The notes beneath the pieces were generated by a model. It saw only the letters and a list, made by a program, of their open reading frames with translations, was not told where the DNA came from and ran no database searches. This document shows, one piece after another, positions 1-6,287 of a stretch of DNA of 64,000 nt. This stretch comes from Enterococcus sp. 9D6_DIV0238 (GTDB taxonomy: Bacteria; Bacillota; Bacilli; Lactobacillales; Enterococcaceae), in contig NZ_CP147246.1 in the NCBI RefSeq assembly GCF_002174455.2, positions 1,081,501-1,145,500 of the forward strand. Reading direction: 5' to 3'. A program made the translations under genes and the position numbers. The stretch's first letter is position 1; every line of letters starts with the position of its first letter.

Positions 1-111
1 AACAAATTCCCCTGCCTCAACATTCAGATTGACTCCTTTTAATGCTTCTACTGCAGCATGACCTTTTCCAAAGGTTTTTCTAATATCATTCATCACTAAA
101 ATATCAGCCAT
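1..111 (-). CDS. ABC transporter ATP-binding protein (LolD/MacB type), N-terminal 37 residues only
   Basis: Only the first 37 codons lie in the window; the gene runs off the left edge. The fragment reads MADILVMNDIRKTFGKG and then a segment ending GVNLNVEAGEF, the usual start of an ABC ATPase before the Walker A loop. An AGGAGG ribosome binding site sits 8 bases before the ATG and overlaps the last codons of the upstream permease gene, with only 4 bases between the two genes. It should energise the FtsX-type permease next to it. Family assignment follows mainly from this pairing; the substrate is unknown. Confidence 0.85.
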   Translation of the reverse strand, partial: MADILVMNDIRKTFGKGHAAVEALKGVNLNVEAGEFV

Positions 112-115
112 TTTT

Positions 116-1207
116 TTATCCTCCTATCGCCTTCATCGGATCAACTTTCGTAACGGTTCGAATCGAAAAGACGCCGCCAAACACAGCGACAATTACTAAT
201 ACTACACTGTATATGAGCAAGTTCATCGTATCTAATTCAAATGGCATTGCTGCAGGTAATATCAAATTGGTCAATAGCGTCAAGATCACACCAATTGCTA
301 CGCCGATCACACCCAAAATAAACGTTTGAGCAATGATCGATTGAATAATATAACCATTAGAAATCCCTTGTGCTTTCATCACACCGAACAAACTCGTTTT
401 TTGAAGAGTCATCACATAAATAAAAATACCAATAATGGCTGCAGTAATGACAAACAGAAAATAGATCATTGCGTTCAAAGTCAAATTCTGTTCACTATAA
501 CCAGGCAATTTTTCAATAAAATCTTCCATTTTATATTTTGCCAAATGATCATCACTTGCGTGTAACTCGATTTTACTCGTAGGCGTTGATTTTACGACAA
601 TGCCATTGATCGGTGTCTGATCTCCCTCGATGATTCTGCCAAATTTGATTTCTTGCCATTGATCGATCGATGTATAGATCAATGGAACAATACTAAAGGT
701 ATTTTGTTTTGTTATTCCTACAACTTTTAATGGTTTGTCCAGTTTTCCTATTTTTACGGTATCGCCTAAGTGGATACCCTTATCTACTAAATTTTGTGGA
801 ACAATGATTTCCCCAGTCTTATCAAAATAGCGGCCTTCAGTCAATTCTGGCTTGATCGCACTTTTCTCAGTCACGCCAAAAAGAGAAATATTGATTTTGT
901 CTGCTTCTTTATTTTGCCCTGTCTTATTCAACGCTCCAGCATATTGCCCTAAAGGCTCTTTGATTTTTGCATCTACCTGGTCAAGATCAGCGATTACTAA
1001 ACTGGATGCATTTAAACTTTTATTTGCATCGTCCGATAAAATGATACTTGTAGCTCCCCAATTATCTACACCTTTTCTAACGCCTTGAGCCAATCCATTC
1101 GCTAATCCGGATAGCATAAAAGCGACATAGGCTACCAGCACAATGACTCCGACAACCAATGTGTAACGTAATTTGAAATACTTCATTTCTTCTAATCCTA
1201 AAAACAT
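116..1207 (-). CDS. FtsX/MacB-type ABC transporter permease
   Basis: 363-residue membrane permease of an exporter-type ABC system. One membrane segment near residues 14-35 is followed by an extracellular domain of about 200 residues and then three membrane segments in the last 120 residues, the FtsX/MacB_PCD layout. I start at the ATG at 1207 because AGAGGTGG lies 5 bases before it; an in-frame GTG at 1231 has no good ribosome binding site and lies inside an operator. The ATPase gene follows 4 bases downstream. Three TTTATCA-NN-TGATAAA palindromes precede the gene, so repression by the adjacent TetR protein is likely. The substrate cannot be read; related pairs export peptides, drugs or lipids. 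Confidence 0.85.
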   Translation of the reverse strand: MFLGLEEMKYFKLRYTLVVGVIVLVAYVAFMLSGLANGLAQGVRKGVDNWGATSIILSDDANKSLNASSLVIADLDQVDAKIKEPLGQYAGALNKTGQNKEADKINISLFGVTEKSAIKPELTEGRYFDKTGEIIVPQNLVDKGIHLGDTVKIGKLDKPLKVVGITKQNTFSIVPLIYTSIDQWQEIKFGRIIEGDQTPINGIVVKSTPTSKIELHASDDHLAKYKMEDFIEKLPGYSEQNLTLNAMIYFLFVITAAIIGIFIYVMTLQKTSLFGVMKAQGISNGYIIQSIIAQTFILGVIGVAIGVILTLLTNLILPAAMPFELDTMNLLIYSVVLVIVAVFGGVFSIRTVTKVDPMKAIGG

Positions 1208-1220
1208 CCGATCCACCTCT

Positions 1221-1242
1221 TTTTTTATCACTTGATAAAAAA
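1221..1242. promoter_or_regulatory. TetR operator site 1
   Basis: Perfect palindrome TTTTTTATCA-CT-TGATAAAAAA, 10-base arms and a 2-base centre, 14 bases upstream of the permease start. It matches sites 2 and 3. Binding here would block the ribosome-binding region or promoter of the exporter operon. That the neighbouring TetR protein is the ligand is inference. Confidence 0.7.
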
Positions 1243-1263
1243 TTAATTAAAAAAACAAACCAA

Positions 1264-1284
1264 TTTTTTATCGGTTGATAAAAA
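1264..1284. promoter_or_regulatory. TetR operator site 2
   Basis: Near-perfect copy of site 1: TTTTTTATCG-GT-TGATAAAAA, one mismatch between the arms. Its centre is 43 bp from that of site 1, about four helical turns, so both would face the same side of the DNA. Confidence 0.65.
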
Positions 1285-1293
1285 TATTATCAT

Positions 1294-1347
1294 AAAAAAA
1301 GGAATAGCACAACTTTTTTATCACATGATAAAAAAATACTATTCCTT
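1294..1347 (-). terminator. Intrinsic terminator of the tetR gene
   Basis: On the minus strand AAGGAATAG begins at the stop codon and pairs with CTATTCCTT at 1299-1307, followed by a run of T. The loop carries operator site 3. It separates tetR from the exporter promoter. Confidence 0.6.
1314..1335. promoter_or_regulatory. TetR operator site 3, inside a terminator loop
   Basis: Perfect palindrome TTTTTTATCA-CA-TGATAAAAAA, with the same arms as site 1. It lies within the loop of the hairpin that ends the tetR transcript. Confidence 0.65.
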
Positions 1348-1927
1348 ACGCAACAACTCCATGCAAGACCATCTGCATCAATTCAGTGATTTGCTCTGAG
1401 CGTTCATTCTCTGTTCTCAGTTGATGGACTGTTGAAAATAATAACGATAAGCTCATCAGATAAAATTGGGCTGCCTTTTGAGCAGAAACATGACTATTCA
1501 ACGTTTCTTTACTTGTTTCAAAAACTTTTTGAAGTGGTTCTAAATAATACTCATTCAAAATATGAAACAATTGCTGTTTGTTCTCCGGCTCCATCTCTGC
1601 AGCGCTTTGATGGATAAAAGAAAAAATATCTCGATGGTATACATTCAACAATGCGTTAGTGCAATCGATCAATTGATTTTCAAGTGAATCATTCTTTTGA
1701 ATGATTTGTTCGATCGCTGTTTTTAGCTGGCTGCCGATCTGCTTGTTGATCTCAACAAACAGAAGCTCCTTGGTTGAGAAGTGGTAGTAAAGAGCAGGTT
1801 GTGTGATATTCGCAGCTTTAGCAATATCACGAGTGGATGTATTTTTGTATCCGTTCGTTAAAAAAAGCTCTTTTGCCGTTTCTAGGATCGACTGATGTGT
1901 AACATCAAATACTGTTTCTTTTTTCAT
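1346..1927 (-). CDS. TetR/AcrR-family transcriptional regulator
   Basis: 193-residue one-component repressor. The N-terminal helix-turn-helix is clear at about residues 30-55 (TSTRDIAKAANITQPALYYH); the rest is the helical ligand-binding and dimerisation domain with no recognisable ligand signature. GGAGGG lies 7 bases before the ATG at 1927, which I prefer over the ATG at 1933 that directly abuts it. The gene is upstream of, and co-oriented with, the FtsX-type exporter; a terminator and three palindromic operators lie between them. No operator copy was seen at its own promoter, so it probably controls the exporter rather than itself. Confidence 0.9.
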   Translation of the reverse strand: MKKETVFDVTHQSILETAKELFLTNGYKNTSTRDIAKAANITQPALYYHFSTKELLFVEINKQIGSQLKTAIEQIIQKNDSLENQLIDCTNALLNVYHRDIFSFIHQSAAEMEPENKQQLFHILNEYYLEPLQKVFETSKETLNSHVSAQKAAQFYLMSLSLLFSTVHQLRTENERSEQITELMQMVLHGVVA

Positions 1928-1933
1928 CCTCAT

Positions 1934-2294
1934 CCCTCCATTTCATCCTGCTTTGACCCTTTTTTCTTTCTAAACTATTTTAAATCAATTTAAAGAAAAA
2001 AGATAGTAAGGAAAAACGAACCACTAAAACGGACTACCAAGCAGCCATCTTTGATTGTTTTTGTGACAGTCTACCATCAAATGATTTAAGCAGATTTGTT
2101 TTTGACATCTTAGAGCGGTTACATTACATAAAAGAAAAAAAGTGCAATAAAAGTGCATTTTTTGTAAAAAAAGCAACAAACATTTAACCTCCCTTTTACA
2201 GACTATTTTTCTAGAGTGTGTTTAAATACTAGTGGCCTTTGATTAGGCGAGTCATCAACTACATACGAAAACATCATGCTAAAGGAGAATTTTT
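1934..2294. other. Divergent intergenic region between tetR and the P60 hydrolase gene
   Basis: 361 bases with no gene. It should hold the tetR promoter (minus strand, not clearly resolved) and the P60 promoter (plus strand). The only specific signal is a WalR-like site at 2184-2200. The region is AT-rich, with a TTGACA at about 2105 lacking a convincing -10 partner. Confidence 0.5.
2184..2200 (-). promoter_or_regulatory. Possible WalR (YycF) box
   Basis: Read on the minus strand, TGTAAA-AGGGA-GGTTAA fits the WalR consensus TGTWAH-N5-TGTWAH with one mismatch. It lies 95 bases before the P60 hydrolase start. Cell-wall hydrolase genes are classic WalRK targets in Firmicutes. A single AT-rich match can occur by chance. 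Confidence 0.3.
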
Positions 2295-3197
2295 TTGAAA
2301 AAAACCACTACCTTGACCAAATTATTCATTGCAGGCATAGCACTATCTACTAGCTTATTTCTTAGTGATCAAGCACAGGCAGAAACCCCTGACCAAAACA
2401 AAGCTGCCGCTGAAAAGCTTATTAGTGAATCCTCACAAAAATTGACACAATTAAAAGCAGTAAAGCTAAAATCTGTAGAACAAAAAACTGAAGCGGCGGA
2501 TCAATTATCGTACATAGGAATGAAAATCCAAAAAACACAAACAGCTATTAAACAATTGCAAGATATCCAAACAATTGGATCAGTTACTGAATCTGCAACA
2601 GCAAAAACTACTGATGCTTTGACATTGGATTTTGCTTCTGTGACAGCTCCCAAAGAAGAGACTAATGATCCATTAGATGAAAAAAAAGAACGTCTAGCTG
2701 AATTAAACCAGCAACAAAAAGAATTGCAAACAGAGATCAGAGAGCTTACTGAAGAACAATCAGATCTAGCTGATCAGGAAAAACAGCTCTCTAAAAAAAT
2801 CGAGCAGGCAAAACAACAACAAGCCGAACAAAGTAAGCAAACCGATACACGATCAGCAGTCATAGCAGCAGCTAAAACACATTTAGGTAAACCATATGTT
2901 TATGGTGCTGCTGGCCCTGATGCATTTGATTGTTCTGGTCTAGTCCAAGTTGCCTTTGCTTCAATCGGTCACGCTTTAGGCCGAACAACTGTTGACCAAG
3001 AAACAGCAGGTACTACGATCGCTGTTTCTGAAGCCCAAGCAGGAGACTTAGTTTTTTGGGGTAGTCACGGCGGAACTTATCATGTTGGTATTTCAACAGG
3101 AGACGGTTCCTATATTCATGCACCGGTTCCCGGTGATGTGGTTCAGATCGCAACCGTTGCTTCTTATTCACCAGATTTTGCTGTTCGAGTATTATAA
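2295..3197 (+). CDS. Secreted NlpC/P60 peptidoglycan hydrolase (SagA/P60-like)
   Basis: 300-residue secreted cell-wall endopeptidase, expected to cut within stem peptides (gamma-D-Glu to the next residue). The start is a TTG with AAAGGAGAA 5 bases before it; the ATG alternatives lie further in and would destroy the signal peptide. The signal peptide ends at AQA-ET, about residue 29. Residues 35-180 are a Gln/Glu/Lys-rich coiled coil interrupted by a Thr-rich linker, and residues 185-300 form the NlpC/P60 domain with Cys213 in DCSGL, His263 in YHVGI and His275 in YIHAP as the catalytic triad. Coiled coil plus C-terminal NlpC/P60 is the layout of enterococcal SagA and listerial P60. Monocistronic, closed by a strong hairpin. 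Confidence 0.9.
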   Translation: MKKTTTLTKLFIAGIALSTSLFLSDQAQAETPDQNKAAAEKLISESSQKLTQLKAVKLKSVEQKTEAADQLSYIGMKIQKTQTAIKQLQDIQTIGSVTESATAKTTDALTLDFASVTAPKEETNDPLDEKKERLAELNQQQKELQTEIRELTEEQSDLADQEKQLSKKIEQAKQQQAEQSKQTDTRSAVIAAAKTHLGKPYVYGAAGPDAFDCSGLVQVAFASIGHALGRTTVDQETAGTTIAVSEAQAGDLVFWGSHGGTYHVGISTGDGSYIHAPVPGDVVQIATVASYSPDFAVRVL

Positions 3198-3219
3198 TTA
3201 GCTGCTCGATCATTGAAGT

Positions 3220-3262
3220 GAGCCCCTAAAATTAGATCTGAGAAATCTAATTTTGGGGGCTC
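3220..3262 (+). terminator. Hairpin terminator after the P60 hydrolase
   Basis: GAGCCCC-TAAAATTAGAT pairs with ATCTAATTTT-GGGGGCTC across a short loop, a stem of about 17 bp. The T tract after it is poor, but the stem is long and sits 22 bases past the stop codon. Confidence 0.6.
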
Positions 3263-3375
3263 AAATTCATACTAAGCACTTTTTTATATGTTTTTCCAAA
3301 AAAATCTAATTTAAATAATAAAAGACACAATCGCCGAGCTTTTCCTCTCATTTTTTTATACGAAATGCTAAATTC

Positions 3376-3466
3376 TTGAGAATTATGAGAAAGTATGCTA
3401 TTTTATGGTTGTGTGTAATTTGATTTGTGTTCCCTCCATCGATCTCGTTGGGGGAATCTTTTTTTT
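3376..3466 (+). ncRNA. Possible short transcript: promoter followed by a terminator, no ORF
   Basis: TTGAGA (3376-3381), 17 bases, then TATTTT (3399-3404) resembles a sigma-A promoter. Starting near 3411, about 50 bases would be made before a hairpin (GTTCCCTCCA with TTGGGGGAATC, 3429-3458) followed by eight T. No reading frame with a ribosome binding site fits. It could be a small RNA or just a back-up terminator for the P60 gene; the -10 matches only 4 of 6. Confidence 0.3.
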
Positions 3467-3731
3467 ATTCAGCTGACCAGCAAGGGTGAGTTGAATATCG
3501 ATGCGCTTTTTGCCTCATTTGATTTCTTCGCTCACTCCTTTCCCAATGGGAGCCTTCAGTATTTCGCTGCTTTCCTTGCTCTTTATTTTCTTGATCCCAC
3601 ATATGTCTTTCTCTCATCTCATTTGAATACATAGCGTCCTCATCAAAACGTCCAATCGCTTCAACTGTCGTTGCAAAATTAAACGTCCCCAAAATCACCA
3701 TGCCCAATAATAATAGACTGCTTTTTTTCAT
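3465..3731 (-). CDS. Small secreted protein of unknown function
   Basis: 88-residue product with a good AGGAGG ribosome binding site and a typical signal peptide (MKKSSLLLLGMVILGTF, predicted cleavage after TVEA near residue 25). The mature part of about 63 residues is highly charged, rich in Glu, Arg, Met, His and Trp, with one Cys near the C-terminus; no domain is recognised. It is divergent from the two-component operon and shares its regulatory region, including the direct repeat at 3772-3791. This suggests it is a target or accessory sensor of that system, perhaps a metal- or envelope-stress-related peptide. Function unknown. Confidence 0.65.
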   Translation of the reverse strand: MKKSSLLLLGMVILGTFNFATTVEAIGRFDEDAMYSNEMRERHMWDQENKEQGKQRNTEGSHWERSERRNQMRQKAHRYSTHPCWSAE

Positions 3732-3771
3732 TGTTTGATCCCTCCTATTTTTATTCAGTCTAACTAGTAAT

Positions 3772-3791
3772 TGTGTCGAATATGTGTCGAA
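3772..3791. promoter_or_regulatory. Direct-repeat operator candidate for the response regulator
   Basis: TGTGTCGAA-TA-TGTGTCGAA, two exact 9-base repeats with 11-bp period, as OmpR-family dimers bind. It lies just upstream of the expected -35 position of the downstream promoter, whose -35 is poor, which fits an activator site. The divergent small secreted gene is 41 bases away on the other side. Confidence 0.5.
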
Positions 3792-3821
3792 AAAAATTCC
3801 CCTAATTCCTTGATTATTGAC

Positions 3822-3827
3822 TATAAT
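3822..3827 (+). promoter_or_regulatory. -10 element of the two-component operon
   Basis: Perfect TATAAT 27 bases before the response-regulator start codon. No recognisable -35 exists 16-18 bases upstream, so the promoter probably depends on an activator bound to the adjacent direct repeat. Confidence 0.55.
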
Positions 3828-3853
3828 AGAAAGAAGAAGCAGGAGGAAACATT

Positions 3854-4552
3854 ATGAAAAAAATTTTGATCGTAGATGATCATCAGCAAATCACTGAAGT
3901 GTTAAAAGAATATGTTTTAAAAGAGGGGTTCACGCCGGTGATAGTTTCTAATGGACAAGAAGCACTAAATGCCTTTTATAAACATACGATCGAGCTGATT
4001 TTACTGGACGTGATGCTTCCAGTTCTCGATGGATTTGAGGTCTGTAAAAAAATCCGTGAAACGTCTAATGTCCCGATCATCATGATCACTGCCAAAGGAG
4101 AGGACTATCACCGTATCATGGGGTTGGATATCGGTGCGGATGATTACATCGTCAAACCATTTTCTCCAAGTGAAGTCATGGCTAGGATACGAGCAATTTT
4201 ACGACGTATCGAACGAACAGAAGAAAACCAACAATCGATGGCCTATTTGACCTATGATAACCTCGCTCTTTATCTAGAGGAAAAGAAAGTCACTATTGAG
4301 CAAAAGGAAATTCTATTGACCAAAAGAGAATTAGAACTGCTCTGGCTGCTTTTATCTCACCGGGAAAAAGTTTTCTCACGGGATAACTTATTAGATAGCC
4401 TTTGGGGCATCGATTATTATGGTGACGCTAGAACAGTCGATACACATATCAAACGTTTGAGAGCAAAACTGGATGAAGTGCCCCATCCACAGTGGGAAAT
4501 TGCAACAGTTTGGGGCCAAGGCTATAAATTCGAGGGAAAAAATGAAAAATAA
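3854..4552 (+). CDS. OmpR-family response regulator
   Basis: 232-residue DNA-binding response regulator. The receiver domain (residues 1-118) has the acidic pocket Asp8/Asp9, the phospho-acceptor Asp52 in LLLDVMLP, Thr79 and Lys101 in DDYIVKPF. The C-terminal winged helix (about 130-229) includes the recognition-helix region DARTVDTHIKRLRAKL. AGCAGGAGG lies 6 bases before the ATG. The downstream histidine kinase gene overlaps its end by 11 bases, so the pair is translationally coupled. Likely autoregulated through the direct repeat upstream. The signal is unknown; the partner's Met/His-rich sensor hints at a metal. Confidence 0.95.
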   Translation: MKKILIVDDHQQITEVLKEYVLKEGFTPVIVSNGQEALNAFYKHTIELILLDVMLPVLDGFEVCKKIRETSNVPIIMITAKGEDYHRIMGLDIGADDYIVKPFSPSEVMARIRAILRRIERTEENQQSMAYLTYDNLALYLEEKKVTIEQKEILLTKRELELLWLLLSHREKVFSRDNLLDSLWGIDYYGDARTVDTHIKRLRAKLDEVPHPQWEIATVWGQGYKFEGKNEK

Positions 4553-6041
4553 ACTAACAAAAAAGCTTATTCTATATTTCTCGTTGACACTACTACTGTT
4601 TTCTCTTGTGATCGGTTTTGCCTTTCGTTTCTTGTTCTCAAAGCAGACCATTACGATCCATACAGAAGAAATGACTCGCCGTGCTGCGGTGATCGCAGAC
4701 AATTTAAGTGACTATTTTTCTGAGCAAGTCTCTGTAGAGAATGACAATAATTCATCTATGCACGGGATGATGGGATCTGGTTCTTCCATGAAAATGGATA
4801 TGCATTACGCTTCTTTTATCAAATTCATGGATCAATTGGCCATGGATGATCTTTGGATCGTAGATGAACATGCCCAAACGATCACAGTGGGGCATGGGAT
4901 GCATCAAAAAGAATACAGTGCGCTACCTGAAGATGCACAAAAAGTCATTCAGCAGGTCTATGCAGGAAAAACAGCAACTAGTAATGCTTTTAGTAATTTT
5001 ATTGGAGAACCAACTGTAACAGTGGGCGAACCAATCAAAGATACAAACGGGAATGTGCTGGCCGTTGTCCTACTCCACTCCGCTGTATCAAGCGTGCATA
5101 AAGAAGAAAGAAAAGGCTATATGCTGCTTTTGGCCAGTATCTTGATCGCATGGATCATCGGTCTCTTGCTTTCTGTCATCCTTTCAAAAAAATTCATCGC
5201 ACCGATCAACAAAATGAGTGCTTTTACAGATGAGTTAGTGATCGAAACATATCAAAAGCCATTGATAATCTCAGAAAAAGATGAAATCGGTCAGCTTGGA
5301 GAAAAATTGAACATCTTACGAGAACGCCTCTTAACTGCTAAAAATCAGCGGGAAAACAGGGAGCAGGCTCAAAAAGATTTTTTATCTACTGTTTCACATG
5401 AATTACGCACACCTGTAACCGTTATTCGCGGCTCACTTGAATCATTAGCCGATGGTCTTGTCACACAGCCAGAAAAAGTAAACGAGTATCATCAGCAATT
5501 ATTGAACGAAGCTATTGTCTTAGAGCGATTGATCAACGATTTACTCGAGTTGTCCCGTTTAGAAAATCCTGAATTCTCGATCACGATGGAAGCTGTACCG
5601 ATCAATGATGTATTATCAGACAGCTTACGCAGCCTACGAATGAAAGCGGCTGAGAAAGAACAAACCTTGACACTTAAAACAATCTTAGATCGACCCGTGA
5701 TCATTCAAGGAGACTATGGCCGTATTCGCCAGCTCTTGATCATTTTAATAGAAAACGCTCTTAAGTTTGCACCTGCTCAAACAACGATCACCGTCGACAC
5801 CGAACGCAAAAAAGATTCATTGATGCTTAGTATCCATAATTTTGACCCAGTGATTTCTCAAAAAGAACAGGAACAGATTTTCACCCGTTTTCATCGTTCG
5901 CAATCGAAGCAGCAGTTTGATGGAACTGGGTTAGGTTTAGCTATCGCCAAAGAAATCGCGGACCGTCATCAATTTAAACTAAGTGTTCACAGCACAACAG
6001 AAGCAGGAACAACATTTTATTTAAAGATTCCATTAAAATAA
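4542..6041 (+). CDS. Sensor histidine kinase with a Met/His-rich extracellular domain
   Basis: 499-residue membrane kinase. The ATG at 4542 is chosen because it follows GAGGGAAAA and overlaps the response-regulator stop. Membrane segments lie at about 10-32 and 193-215 and enclose an extracellular sensor. This contains a cluster of Met and His at residues 73-88 (MHGMMGSGSSMKMDMH) and a further HGMH at 118-121. A HAMP linker follows, then HisKA with phospho-acceptor His286 in SHELRTP, and a HATPase_c domain with GTGLGLAIAKE. Met/His clusters like this bind Cu(I) or Ag(I) in other proteins; that the kinase senses copper is inference. Confidence 0.92.
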   Translation: MKNKLTKKLILYFSLTLLLFSLVIGFAFRFLFSKQTITIHTEEMTRRAAVIADNLSDYFSEQVSVENDNNSSMHGMMGSGSSMKMDMHYASFIKFMDQLAMDDLWIVDEHAQTITVGHGMHQKEYSALPEDAQKVIQQVYAGKTATSNAFSNFIGEPTVTVGEPIKDTNGNVLAVVLLHSAVSSVHKEERKGYMLLLASILIAWIIGLLLSVILSKKFIAPINKMSAFTDELVIETYQKPLIISEKDEIGQLGEKLNILRERLLTAKNQRENREQAQKDFLSTVSHELRTPVTVIRGSLESLADGLVTQPEKVNEYHQQLLNEAIVLERLINDLLELSRLENPEFSITMEAVPINDVLSDSLRSLRMKAAEKEQTLTLKTILDRPVIIQGDYGRIRQLLIILIENALKFAPAQTTITVDTERKKDSLMLSIHNFDPVISQKEQEQIFTRFHRSQSKQQFDGTGLGLAIAKEIADRHQFKLSVHSTTEAGTTFYLKIPLK

Positions 6042-6098
6042 AGTCGTTGAGGCAAAACTCTGCGAGTCAAATCCCTGACACCTGTAATTCGGATAAAC

Positions 6099-6285
6099 AG
6101 TGAGAACAGAAGCAATTCCTTAGAAAATAAGAAAGAATTCACAAAAATTTGGAAAACAATTTTCGTGAATTCTTTCTTATTTCTCGTGATTAAACACTTC
6201 TGTCTCAACCTCTACTTCTTAATAAGCGATGGTCAAAAGTTGGTTTCTTCTTATTTTTCAGAGCTAAACGTTTTTGTCTCAGCCC
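6099..6285. repeat. Cluster of three related repeat units, two forming a long inverted repeat
   Basis: A unit resembling GAGACAGAAGTGTTTAATC followed by an AAATAAGAAAGAATTC stretch occurs at about 6158-6212 on the minus strand. It recurs inverted at 6099-6149 and, more diverged, at 6243-6285 (GGGCTGAGACAAAAACG) immediately after the glmS stop. The first two make a hairpin at 6125-6182 with a 25-bp stem, one mismatch and an 8-base loop. It lies between the convergent kinase and glmS genes and may end transcription from both sides. Such GGCTGAGACAAAA-type repeats resemble small dispersed intergenic elements of enterococci. Confidence 0.55.
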
Positions 6286-6287
6286 TT

